A stretch of 9,792 nt of DNA, taken from assembly GCA_002862965.1 (NCBI GenBank), contig PKCW01000305.1, positions 1-9,792 of the forward strand, written 5' to 3'. Below, in pieces: positions 1 to 6,696 of the stretch; positions within the stretch are counted from its first letter, which is position 1; every line of letters begins with the position of its first letter. This DNA is from Pseudomonadota bacterium (GTDB lineage: Bacteria > Pseudomonadota > Gammaproteobacteria > UBA5335). A program made the position numbers and the translations under genes. The notes under the pieces were generated by a model. The model was not told where the DNA came from. It saw only the letters and a program-made list of their open reading frames with translations, and did not search any database.

Positions 1-314
1 AGTTCTCGTCGCGGACCACGGTTGCCGGGCGCACTGCGCTGCTGCGAAAGCTGGCGACTCAGCTCGCGGCGCCGTCAGACATCGAAGTCATCGGGCACCG
101 GGCCGGCACCCGTGTGGCAGCCCCGGATCGCGAACCGCTGCTGGGTCGCCATCCTCGCTGGCCGTGGCTGTGGATCTTCAATGGGCTGGGCAGTCGCGGC
201 ATTTTGCGCGCGCCCGAGGCCGCCGAGCAACTCGCGGCCCGCATGACACACGGCGCGCCGCTCGCCAACCCCATGGATGTCGCTCGTTATGCAATCCGAC
301 CCGGCGCGCCCTGA
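1..314 (+). CDS. FAD-dependent oxidoreductase, DAO/glycine-oxidase fold, C-terminal part (5' end outside window)
   Basis: About 103 C-terminal residues are visible, read in the frame that begins at base 3 and ends in TGA at 312-314. The segments GTRVAAPDREPLLG and FNGLGSRGILRAPEAAEQLA match the end of the DAO family (glycine oxidase ThiO, D-amino-acid dehydrogenase, C-terminal half of MnmC). There, the first segment belongs to the substrate/FAD interface and the Gly-rich second one closes over the flavin. These enzymes oxidise a secondary or primary amine with FAD and release a carbonyl compound. The gene overlaps the following methyltransferase gene by 38 bases, so the two are probably translationally coupled. 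That neighbour makes an MnmC(o)-like role plausible (converting the cmnm5 group on tRNA uridine 34 to nm5), but this is inference. ThiO or another amine oxidase cannot be excluded because the N-terminal Rossmann motif lies outside the window. Confidence 0.75.
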   Translation, partial: FSSRTTVAGRTALLRKLATQLAAPSDIEVIGHRAGTRVAAPDREPLLGRHPRWPWLWIFNGLGSRGILRAPEAAEQLAARMTHGAPLANPMDVARYAIRPGAP

Positions 315-876
315 ATCCCTCGTGCGGTCCGTCCATCGGGCCCTGGAGCGGCATGTCCGGACCGGCGACATCGCTCTGGATGCGACCTGCGGCAACGGCC
401 ATGACACCCTGCGCCTGGCGCGGCAGGTGGGCGACACCGGATGCGTCCATGCCATCGACATCCAGGACGAAGCGCTTACCCAGACCCGCTTGCGCCTGCA
501 AGCGGCCTGCCTTGGCACGCGCGTGGAATTGCACCGGGCCAACCATGCCGATCTGTCGAGCGTGCTGCCGGCTAGCGTACGCGGGCGACTGCGGGTTGCC
601 GTCTTCAATCTGGGCTATCGCCCGGGGTCGGACCGGTGCATCGTCACGCGGCCCGAAACCACGCTCGCGGCCCTGCAGGCCTGTTGCGAGTGGCTGGGCG
701 GGGAAGGCGCGCTCAGCGTCGTCGCCTATCCGGGGCATCCGGCCGGCGCTGAAGAAGCCGCCCGGATCGGGCAGTGGGCGAACGATTTGATCCCGCGCGG
801 CTGGCGCGCAAGCTGGACTTGTCCACCCGATGGCCGGCGCCCCGCGCCCCGCTGGCTTTGGCTGGTTCGTCAATGA
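277..876 (+). CDS. mnmM: SAM-dependent methyltransferase of the YtqB/MnmM type (probable tRNA nm5U34 methyltransferase)
   Basis: The product has 199 residues and a class I methyltransferase fold. The SAM-binding motif I is DATCGNGHDT at residues 35-44, followed by the acidic end of strand 2, HAIDIQDEA, near 58-66. Segment NLGYRPGSD at 111-119 and YPGHPAG at 151-157 are the signatures I associate with the rRNA-methylase-like family PF06962, to which Bacillus YtqB (now MnmM) belongs. MnmM transfers a methyl group to nm5U or nm5s2U at tRNA position 34 to give mnm5(s2)U, the last step that MnmC performs in E. coli. The start at 277 lies inside the upstream oxidoreductase gene; ATG 289 is an alternative giving a protein four residues shorter. 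No strong Shine-Dalgarno sequence is visible, which fits translational coupling. Family assignment is fairly sure; the substrate is inferred from the family. Confidence 0.78.
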   Translation: MSLVMQSDPARPESLVRSVHRALERHVRTGDIALDATCGNGHDTLRLARQVGDTGCVHAIDIQDEALTQTRLRLQAACLGTRVELHRANHADLSSVLPASVRGRLRVAVFNLGYRPGSDRCIVTRPETTLAALQACCEWLGGEGALSVVAYPGHPAGAEEAARIGQWANDLIPRGWRASWTCPPDGRRPAPRWLWLVRQ

Positions 877-925
877 CCCCATGTCGGATCGGCTGGAGCC
901 GCAGGCGGAGCGCGGCCTGCCGAAA

Positions 926-1528
926 TCACGGCTGGCGTTGCCAGACGAGGCAACGGTTGTTGGCCGGCATCGGGACATCATCGATGAGCCGCAGGCCGAT
1001 CGCGCGGGCCAAGGCCGCCACAGCGGCGAGATCGCGGATGCCCATCCGCGCATCACGCGCCTTGAGCCAGCGGTCGAATTCGGCGTTGCTCTCGCTGGTG
1101 AACTGGCCGTCGACGTTGAATGAGCCATAGATCACCACGCAGGCCTGATTCGTGAGGACACGCCCGAGCCCGGCGAAGCAGGCCACGACCTCGGGCCAAG
1201 ACAGGATGTGCAGGGTGTTGGCACTGAATGCCGCGTCATAACCGTGGGCCGGCCAGTCGCTGTCGACCGCCACATCGAGCGTCAGTGGTGGCAGCACGTT
1301 GGGCAGGGCGGCCTCGGCCATCCAGGCGCGGATGCCATCGTGCTGCTCGGGCCGATCCGAGGTCTGCCATTCCAGATGCGGCAGCGCGGCGCCGAAGCAG
1401 ACGGCGTGCTGACCCGTGCCGCTGCCGATTTCGAGCACGCGGCGACGGTCCGCGAAATGGCGGCGCAGCACAGCGAGGATGGGCTCGCGGTTGCGCTCGC
1501 AGGCCGGCGCGTGGGGTCTCTCACTCAT
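926..1528 (-). CDS. DUF938-family class I SAM-dependent methyltransferase
   Basis: The product is 200 residues long when started at ATG 1528, giving MSERPHAPACERNREPIL. An N-terminal RPxxPACERNxxPIL stretch is typical of the DUF938 family. Motif I, VLEIGSGTGQHA, follows at about residues 34-45 and binds S-adenosylmethionine; SANTLHI near the middle corresponds to motif IV. The frame remains open six codons further to a TTG at 1546, but that start lacks a ribosome-binding site and departs from the family N-terminus. The substrate of this family is not established to my knowledge, so no reaction is assigned. The gene is convergent with the MnmM-like gene (49 bases apart) and divergent from the island exonuclease gene. 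Its GC content matches the core genome, so it belongs to the flank, not to the AT-rich island. Confidence 0.85.
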   Translation of the reverse strand: MSERPHAPACERNREPILAVLRRHFADRRRVLEIGSGTGQHAVCFGAALPHLEWQTSDRPEQHDGIRAWMAEAALPNVLPPLTLDVAVDSDWPAHGYDAAFSANTLHILSWPEVVACFAGLGRVLTNQACVVIYGSFNVDGQFTSESNAEFDRWLKARDARMGIRDLAAVAALARAIGLRLIDDVPMPANNRCLVWQRQP

Positions 1529-1568
1529 CAGCCAAATGTCTACCAAGTGGCGGATTTATGCAATCCCT

Positions 1569-1590
1569 AAAAAACGGCAGACCGGTGCCG
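1569..1590 (-). terminator. Small intrinsic terminator reading leftward
   Basis: Read on the - strand, bases 1590-1575 give the stem CGGCA, the loop CCGGTC and the stem TGCCG, followed directly by six T residues (1574-1569). This is the standard layout of a factor-independent terminator, although the stem is only 5 bp. It lies upstream of the DUF938 gene, so it cannot end that gene's transcript. It can only stop transcription arriving from the right, that is, from the pyr operon through the island in antisense. Confidence 0.5.
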
Positions 1591-1657
1591 ATAAAGACAA
1601 GGGTACGGTCCATTTGTCGAGTTTGAATGTCGCTATCAACAGGGATGGAGCGGATCG

Positions 1658-2512
1658 ATGCACTTGTTATTTGTTGATGTCGAGACAAATGACCATCCCA
1701 GACAGCTCCCCGAGCTTCGGATTGTTACCATCACGTGGATGATTGCTCAGCCGAACGAGTTCATAGAGAAAATAGAGAATCACATTATACGGCCTGATGG
1801 GTTCAGGATTGCAGATGGGGCACGAAGGATTCATGGTGTTTCCGAGCAGCAAGCACGGCAATATGGGAGGCCCATAAAAGAAATCTTGCAAAGACTTGCC
1901 AGCGATCTTCAATCGATCGACGAGCTTGCCGTCATCGGACATAACGTCGATTTCGACCGCAAAGTCATTGGATCAGAATTTAGCCGGCACGGCTTCAATG
2001 TTGATATCTTCAAGTTTCCATTTATTTGCACCATGCAAAGCGCAACGTCCATCTGTCGGATTCCGCGGGCTAATGGAAGTGGATACAAATATCCAAAGCT
2101 TCAAGAACTGTACCTTCATCTGTTTGGGGGAAACTTTTCTGACGCTCATACTTCAAAAGCAGATGTGGAAGCGACGGCACGTTGCTATTTTGAGCTGACC
2201 CGCAGAGGGTTGCTCCCGATGCCGTCCGGGAGAGAAAGAAAAAGTCCTGATAATATACAGAATAAAAAAAGACGGGAACGGAAGTCATCGGTTAGGCCAG
2301 AGATCTCATCGGACGATGACGTCCAGTTTCACAGTGTTAATTCGGCAGCCTACCAACAGGAAAAGAAAGAAAAACCTAAATACGCTGATATGGGTTTAAA
2401 GACCATCGTGAATTGCCCTCGTTGTGGTCAGCGACTCCGGGTTCCTGCTGGAAAGTTACTGGATATTAAATGCAGGCCATGCGGGCGGGTGTTCAGGAAG
2501 TTTACAGTGTAA
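1658..2512 (+). CDS. DEDDh 3'-5' exonuclease (DnaQ/RNase T-like) with C-terminal zinc ribbon
   Basis: The product has 284 residues. Residues 1-180 form an RNase H-like DEDDh exonuclease domain: ExoI is FVDVET with D7 and E9, ExoII is GHNVDFD (95-101 region) with D100, and ExoIII is DAHTSKAD with H164 and D169. All five residues needed for two-metal 3'-5' hydrolysis of DNA or RNA are present, so the enzyme should be active. Residues about 190-245 are a Lys/Arg/Ser-rich, probably disordered linker. The C-terminus holds two CxxC pairs, C253/C256 and C272/C275, forming a zinc ribbon that probably binds nucleic acid or a partner. It lacks the polymerase-binding context of DnaQ epsilon and is AT-rich unlike the flanks. 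ATG 1658 is preceded by GGAG at 1647-1650 with 7-nt spacing. The substrate is unknown; a defence, repair or RNA-processing role are all possible. Confidence 0.85.
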   Translation: MHLLFVDVETNDHPRQLPELRIVTITWMIAQPNEFIEKIENHIIRPDGFRIADGARRIHGVSEQQARQYGRPIKEILQRLASDLQSIDELAVIGHNVDFDRKVIGSEFSRHGFNVDIFKFPFICTMQSATSICRIPRANGSGYKYPKLQELYLHLFGGNFSDAHTSKADVEATARCYFELTRRGLLPMPSGRERKSPDNIQNKKRRERKSSVRPEISSDDDVQFHSVNSAAYQQEKKEKPKYADMGLKTIVNCPRCGQRLRVPAGKLLDIKCRPCGRVFRKFTV

Positions 2513-2578
2513 TCGGGTGAATTTCGAGAAATAATGGATTTCCTGTCAAGAATTGCATGACTTGAGATTGGGGGCGAA

Positions 2579-3031
2579 ATGGATGATATCGTTAAAATCT
2601 TTCTTGCATCAGGTCTTACGGTAGTTAGCGGCGTGACCGTTTTTGTTGCCGGACAGTTTCTGGATAGGACTCTTATCATCCCCATTCATGATCTCAAGAA
2701 AATTATCGTAGATATCCGGTTTGCGTTGGTGTTCTATAATCGAGAAATTTGCACGCCTGTGGAGAAGGAAACTCTTTCACACGATGAGGCGAGAGATGCT
2801 TTAAGAAGGCTTTCCTGTGACATCCTGACGAAGATGGAAGTTATCCCGTTTTATTCGTGCGTATCCAGGATGTCGTATGGGTTCGTCCCTCTCAAAAAGG
2901 ATGTTCTGGAAGCGTCGAAACAACTCATGGGGCTTTCAAACTCGATTAACAAAAAGCATCTTGTAGAAAGCAACGCAGGACGTATCTCATACATGGAGCG
3001 GCTATTGAATCTTAAGCCTGTCGAGAATTAA
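2579..3031 (+). CDS. Small membrane-anchored protein of unknown function
   Basis: The product has 150 residues and I do not assign it a function. Residues about 4-28 form one hydrophobic, Gly/Val-rich membrane segment (including GLTVVSGVTVFVAGQF). It is followed by an amphipathic stretch, IIPIHDLKKIIVDIRFAL (33-50), and a mostly helical soluble region of about 100 residues ending in LMGLSNSI near 125-132. The pattern of a GQ motif at the end of the membrane helix, a P-I-x-x-L/F-K-K segment and a late GLSNSI motif resembles small hypothetical membrane proteins I have seen scattered across bacteria, but I cannot name a family. There is no signal-peptidase site or catalytic motif. The gene follows the exonuclease gene by 66 bases on the same strand and shares its low GC, so the two were probably acquired together. 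A G-rich weak ribosome site (2570-2574) precedes ATG 2579. Confidence 0.75.
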   Translation: MDDIVKIFLASGLTVVSGVTVFVAGQFLDRTLIIPIHDLKKIIVDIRFALVFYNREICTPVEKETLSHDEARDALRRLSCDILTKMEVIPFYSCVSRMSYGFVPLKKDVLEASKQLMGLSNSINKKHLVESNAGRISYMERLLNLKPVEN

Positions 3032-3046
3032 AGGCGGGTTACTCCA

Positions 3047-3922
3047 TCAAGCCGGATACACGGCCTCGGCGGGGAAGACGGGACCGTCGACGCAGACGCG
3101 CTTCATGGCCACGCCCTGCGCGGTGTGCACGGGCACCACGCAGCCGGCGCATCCACCCACCGCGCAGGCCATGTATTCCTCCAGCGACACTTGCGCCGGC
3201 ACGTCGAAGGCGCGCGCCAGCTGCGCCACGGCGCGCAGCATGGGATCGGGACCGCAGGCATAGATCGCCACGTGTCGGCGTTCCGGCGCGTCGAGGGTTT
3301 CGAGGTAGTGTCGCGCGAGATCCGTGACATAGCCCGCATGACAACCGGGCTGGCCCTGGGCGCTGCTCAGCCGGCAGGGAATGCCCCAATCCTCGAGCAG
3401 GCTCAGGGTGCCGATGGCATCGGACGGCAGGCCGGGGATGAGTAGGCGTGAGGGACGGGTCGGAAACGGGAAGGGCAATTCGGAGCCCAGAAATACCATA
3501 GGCCGCCAGCCGGTCTCGCGCCGCAGGCGATCGGCGAGGAAGATCATGGGCGGCATGCCGACGCCGCCGCCCAGCAGCAGCACGTGGCGGCGCTCGGGAT
3601 CGGGCCGGAAAGGCTGACCGATGGGGCCCATCAGGCTCAGGCTTTGGCCGACGGCGCGCTGCGCGAGCAGGCGTGTGCCGTGGCCGACGACCTTGTAGAG
3701 CATCTCGACCCAGCCTTGATCGCGGTTCACGCGCAGCACGGACAGCGGGCGGCGCATGGGCAGGGCGGGGTCGCACTGCAGGTGTACGAACTGGCCCGGC
3801 TCGGCGCGCCGCGCGCACTCGGGCGCCTCCAGCGTCAGCAGCCATTGTTCGGCGGCGGGGGAGTGATGCGCGAGGATGCGCGCTTCCTCCATGAAGATGG
3901 TGCCGCGATGCGACGCTGTCAT
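3047..3922 (-). CDS. pyrK: Dihydroorotate dehydrogenase electron-transfer subunit PyrK (FAD and 2Fe-2S)
   Basis: The product has 291 residues. PyrK passes electrons from the FMN of class 1B dihydroorotate dehydrogenase through a 2Fe-2S cluster and FAD to NAD+ in UMP synthesis. Visible motifs in order are RRPLS (57-61, FAD binding), GGGVGMPP (118-125, pyridine nucleotide binding), CGPDPM (223-228), and the cluster ligands C253, C258, C261 and C277. The spacing CX4CX2CX15C closely matches known PyrK proteins, and CVDGPVF follows the last Cys. The start at 3922 overlaps the pyrC' stop as ATGA and has GAGGG at 3930-3934 with 7-nt spacing; ATG 3892 is a weaker alternative. It is the last operon gene and ends 15 bases from the convergent island gene. 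The partner PyrD (1B type) is not in the window. A role as another flavin reductase is possible but less likely in this operon. Confidence 0.88.
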   Translation of the reverse strand: MTASHRGTIFMEEARILAHHSPAAEQWLLTLEAPECARRAEPGQFVHLQCDPALPMRRPLSVLRVNRDQGWVEMLYKVVGHGTRLLAQRAVGQSLSLMGPIGQPFRPDPERRHVLLLGGGVGMPPMIFLADRLRRETGWRPMVFLGSELPFPFPTRPSRLLIPGLPSDAIGTLSLLEDWGIPCRLSSAQGQPGCHAGYVTDLARHYLETLDAPERRHVAIYACGPDPMLRAVAQLARAFDVPAQVSLEEYMACAVGGCAGCVVPVHTAQGVAMKRVCVDGPVFPAEAVYPA

Positions 3923-5199
3923 GGCGCGTCCCTCGGAGGCGCGTCGAGCCGGTGGACGATCCGGCCGCCGAGCAGGGTGTGGGTGACCCGACCGCGCAGG
4001 CTGCGGCCCAGGAAGGGCGTGTTGTGGCCACTGCTGACCAGCGTCGTGGCATCCGGCGTCCAGCGCTGCTCGGGATCGACGATGCACAGATCGGCTGCGG
4101 CGCCGGCGGTGAGCGTGCCCAGCGGCAAGCCCAGGATCTGCGCAGGCCCGATGGTGAGCCCGGCGATGGCGCGTTCGAGCGACATCCGGCCCTCCCAGAC
4201 CGCCGCGAGTGTGAGCGGCAGCAGGGTTTCCAGACCCGCCATACCGGACGCGGCCTGCGGGAAGGGCATGCGCTTGGCATCGGCGCCCAGGGGGTGATGG
4301 TCGCTGCAGACGGCTTCGATCGTGCCTTGCCCGATCGCCTCGCGCAGAGCGTCGCGGTCGGCTGCGCCGCGCAGCGGCGGATCCACCCGGCACAGGGTAT
4401 CGAACGCGGCGAGATCGGTATCGCACAGATGCAGATGATGGACGGCGACATTGGCCGTCACCGGCAGGCCGCGTGCGCGGGCCTGCTGCAGCAGGGGCAG
4501 GGACAGCGCGCTGGAGATGCGGCAGAAATGTGCGCGCACGCCCGTGAGTTCCACCAGCGCCAGATCGCGGGCCAGGCCGATCGATTCGGCGATGCCCGGA
4601 ATGGCGGGCAGTCCGAGCCGGGTGCTGGTGGCGCCCTCATGGGCGCAGCCGTGGCGGTGCAGCCAGGGATCGCGCGGGCTGAGCATCACCAGCAGATCGT
4701 GGCTCGCGGCATAGGCCAGCGCCTGACGCAGCGTCCGGCTGTCGGCGATGGTGTCGGCGCCGGGACTCACGGCCACGCAGCCGGCGTCCTGCAGCGCGGC
4801 CAGTTCGGCGAGCTGTTCTCCGGCGAGCGCACGGGTGAGTGCGCCGACGGGATGCACCCACGTGCTGCCGGCGCGCCGGGCCTGTTCGAGCAGGCGCTCG
4901 GCCACTGCCGGCGTGTCGATGCAGGGACCGACCTCGGGCGGCACACACAGACTGGTCACGCCGCCCGCCGCCGCGGCGCGCAGTTCGCGCGGCAGATCGG
5001 GAACGGGGCGGGCGCACAGATCGATCAGGCCCGGCAGGATCCAGCGGCCATGCGCATCGATGCGCGTCTCGGCCTGAAAGCCCGCCGGCGCTGGCCCCAC
5101 GGCCAGTACGCGCCCATCCCGCAGATGCAGATCCTGTTGCGCATCCACTGCGTTGGCGGGGTCGATGATGCGCCCGCCGGCAATCGTCAATGCCGTCAT
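3919..5199 (-). CDS. pyrC': Pseudo-dihydroorotase PyrC', aspartate transcarbamoylase non-catalytic subunit
   Basis: The product has 426 residues and the amidohydrolase fold of class I dihydroorotase, but its active site is broken. The canonical D-x-H-x-H-x-R after PGLI reads DLCARP, so both metal-binding His are replaced (C62, R64). The usual SDDG segment reads SPGADT, the HxE metal site around 174-177 reads SPRD, and the HVST metal His is R227 (HFCRISS). Only D300 of CSDHH remains in place. In Pseudomonas such a PyrC' is catalytically dead but required to assemble the dodecameric PyrB-PyrC' aspartate transcarbamoylase, and direct coupling to pyrB supports the same job here. The gene overlaps pyrB by ATGA at its start and pyrK by ATGA at its end. 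A functional dihydroorotase must be encoded elsewhere. Confidence 0.92.
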   Translation of the reverse strand: MTALTIAGGRIIDPANAVDAQQDLHLRDGRVLAVGPAPAGFQAETRIDAHGRWILPGLIDLCARPVPDLPRELRAAAAGGVTSLCVPPEVGPCIDTPAVAERLLEQARRAGSTWVHPVGALTRALAGEQLAELAALQDAGCVAVSPGADTIADSRTLRQALAYAASHDLLVMLSPRDPWLHRHGCAHEGATSTRLGLPAIPGIAESIGLARDLALVELTGVRAHFCRISSALSLPLLQQARARGLPVTANVAVHHLHLCDTDLAAFDTLCRVDPPLRGAADRDALREAIGQGTIEAVCSDHHPLGADAKRMPFPQAASGMAGLETLLPLTLAAVWEGRMSLERAIAGLTIGPAQILGLPLGTLTAGAAADLCIVDPEQRWTPDATTLVSSGHNTPFLGRSLRGRVTHTLLGGRIVHRLDAPPRDAP

Positions 5200-6167
5200 G
5201 CCGTGCCGCTCCGTGCCGGTGCCTGTCCCAGCGTCAGCGCCATGACGGCCATGCGCACCGCGATGCCGTTGGTGACCTGCTCCAGGATCACCGATTGCGG
5301 TCCGTCGGCCACCGCCGAGGCGATTTCGACGTTGCGGTTGATGGGGCCGGGGTGCATGACGATGGCATCGGGTCGCGCCAGGGTGAGCCGCGCCGGGTCC
5401 AATCCGTAGTGGCGGAAGTATTCGGTTTCACTCGGCAATTGCGTGCCCTGCATGCGTTCGCGCTGCAAGCGCAAGGCGATCACGACATCGCAGTCGCGCA
5501 GGGCGGGTTCGAGTCGTGCGAAGACCCGGACACCGAGACTCTCGATGGCGGTCGGCAGCAGGGTGCGTGGCGCCACCACGCGGATGTCCGGAACGCCCAG
5601 AATGCGCAAGGCATGGATCTGCGAACGGGCCACCCGTGAGTGCGCCACATCGCCGACGATGGCCACTGCGAGCTGCGTGAAATCGCGTTTGTGGCGGCGG
5701 ATGGTGAACATGTCCAGCAAGGCTTGCGTCGGATGGGCATGACGGCCGTCACCGGCGTTGAGCACGCTGACGTGCGGGGCGGCATGACGGGCAAAGAAAT
5801 CCGCTGCGCCGCTTTCGGCGTGGCGCACGACCAGCATGTCCATCTGCATGGCTTCGAGGTTCTGCAGCGTGTCGAGCAGGGTCTCGCCCTTGCGGGTCGA
5901 CGAGTTCCCGACCTCCAGGTTCAGCACGTCGGCCGACAGGCGCTTGGCGGCCAGCTCGAAGGTCATGCGCGTGCGTGTGCTGGGCTCGAAGAACAGGTTC
6001 ACGACGGTCTTGCCGCGCAACAGCGGGACCTTCTTGACCGCGCGCTCGCCCACCGGCAGAAAGGATTCGGCCAGATCGAGGATGGACACGATTTGTGGGC
6101 GGCTCAGGCCATCGGTGGTCAGCAGATGGCGCAGCGGCGGGGCGTCAGGCGGGTTCGGTCGCATCAT
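5196..6167 (-). CDS. pyrB: Aspartate carbamoyltransferase catalytic subunit
   Basis: The product has 323 residues and catalyses the condensation of carbamoyl phosphate with L-aspartate to carbamoyl aspartate, the committed step of pyrimidine synthesis in the cytoplasm. The carbamoyl-phosphate loop is [13 protein letters not shown] (STRTR at 63-67), HPTQALLD begins at residue 145, the second-domain nucleotide-like loop is [12 protein letters not shown] at 171-182, and MHPGPINR at 271-278 contributes the substrate loop. These are intact, so the enzyme should be active. Length fits the Pseudomonas-type chain that pairs with PyrC'; no pyrI regulatory gene is present. ATG 6167 (or the next codon, ATG 6164) lies inside pyrR, a 23-bp overlap, and has no clear Shine-Dalgarno sequence, suggesting coupling. 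In Pseudomonas enzymes the nucleotide effector site is on PyrB itself; whether that holds here is not visible. Confidence 0.97.
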   Translation of the reverse strand: MMRPNPPDAPPLRHLLTTDGLSRPQIVSILDLAESFLPVGERAVKKVPLLRGKTVVNLFFEPSTRTRMTFELAAKRLSADVLNLEVGNSSTRKGETLLDTLQNLEAMQMDMLVVRHAESGAADFFARHAAPHVSVLNAGDGRHAHPTQALLDMFTIRRHKRDFTQLAVAIVGDVAHSRVARSQIHALRILGVPDIRVVAPRTLLPTAIESLGVRVFARLEPALRDCDVVIALRLQRERMQGTQLPSETEYFRHYGLDPARLTLARPDAIVMHPGPINRNVEIASAVADGPQSVILEQVTNGIAVRMAVMALTLGQAPARSGTA

Positions 6168-6696
6168 GGACGGGCGGGGGGCTCCGGAGCAGGTGCAGTT
6201 GCAGCGGATCGGGCCCGGCGAGTTTAATGCGTTCGCCTGCTTCTAGCGAGAGCATCTCGGCAGGGAAGTCCGGCGCGATGGGGAGTTGCCGGCCGTTGCG
6301 GGTGACCAGTACGGCCAGCCGGATGGCGGCGGGGCGACCGTAGTCGAACAGCTCGTTCATCGCGGCCCGGACCGTGCGCCCGGTGTAGAGCACATCGTCC
6401 ACGAGCACGATCTCGCGACCATCGACCGAGGTCGACACCTGCGACGGCCGGGCCTGCGCCGGCACCCCGCTGCGCGCCAGATCGTCGCGGTAGAAGCTCA
6501 CATCGACGCTCCCCGCGGGTTCATCGAGATCGAGTGCATCCTGCAACCGCTGGTACAGGGCATGGGCCAGCCAGGCCCCGCCGGTGTGGATACCGATCAG
6601 CAGGGGCGGCGCGGCAGCCGCGGCATAGCGCGCGGCGATGGCGCTGGCCAGCGCGTCGATATGGGCGTGCACCCGGGGCGTGTCCCACAGGATCAT
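6145..6696 (-). CDS. pyrR: PyrR: pyrimidine operon regulator / uracil phosphoribosyltransferase-like protein
   Basis: The product has 183 residues and the type I phosphoribosyltransferase fold. The PRPP-binding signature [13 protein letters not shown] lies at 96-108, with the two acidic residues D100 and D101. [10 protein letters not shown] near residue 35 and the [19 protein letters not shown] region (122-140) are typical PyrR segments. PyrR senses UMP/PRPP and, in Bacillus, binds pyr mRNA to cause attenuation. In pseudomonads, its regulatory mechanism differs or is less clear. Here there is no leader between ruvX and pyrR: the genes overlap by ATGA (pyrR start 6696, ruvX stop 6695-6693). 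A Bacillus-type leader could therefore only lie upstream of yqgE or inside coding sequence. AGGA about 8 nt before the ATG serves as ribosome-binding site. Phosphoribosyltransferase activity is possible but not shown by sequence alone. Confidence 0.93.
   Translation of the reverse strand: MILWDTPRVHAHIDALASAIAARYAAAAAPPLLIGIHTGGAWLAHALYQRLQDALDLDEPAGSVDVSFYRDDLARSGVPAQARPSQVSTSVDGREIVLVDDVLYTGRTVRAAMNELFDYGRPAAIRLAVLVTRNGRQLPIAPDFPAEMLSLEAGERIKLAGPDPLQLHLLRSPPPVHDATEPA

Larger units (their letters stand above)
1591..3031. other. AT-rich two-gene island, probably acquired horizontally
   Basis: Base composition changes sharply near 1560-1600 and again at the pyrK stop near 3047. One counted line inside (2701-2760) has 23 of 60 G+C, whereas one in the flank (4201-4260) has 44 of 60. 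The island holds only the exonuclease and the membrane-protein genes, both on the + strand. It lies exactly between two intact core genes, so nothing is interrupted. No integrase, transposase, tRNA gene, long direct repeat or terminal inverted repeat is visible at its edges. How it arrived is therefore unknown. Confidence 0.7.

Noticed and set aside
901..920. GCAGGC-N8-GCCTGC hairpin between the two convergent methyltransferase genes as a terminator
   Set aside because: The stem is only 6 bp with an 8-base loop, and no T-run follows on either strand.
2521..2556. Short palindromes between the exonuclease and membrane-protein genes (ATTTC-GA-GAAAT and TCAAG-N10-CTTGA)
   Set aside because: Arms of 5 bases are expected by chance in AT-rich DNA, and there is no supporting promoter pattern.
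1615..3025. TGTCGAG present at 1615-1621 and 3019-3025 as a possible direct repeat flanking the island
   Set aside because: A 7-base match within 1.4 kb is easily chance, and the right copy lies inside the membrane-protein coding sequence.
3039..4451. Open frame of 470 codons on the - strand
   Set aside because: It is an Arg/Pro/Ser-rich frame-shifted shadow across pyrK and pyrC'; both real frames are intact and well conserved.
3952..5409. Long open frame of 485 codons on the + strand
   Set aside because: It is antisense to pyrC' and the 3' end of pyrB, is rich in Gly, Ala, Arg and Gln, and shows no domain motif. GC-rich genes often leave such open shadow frames.
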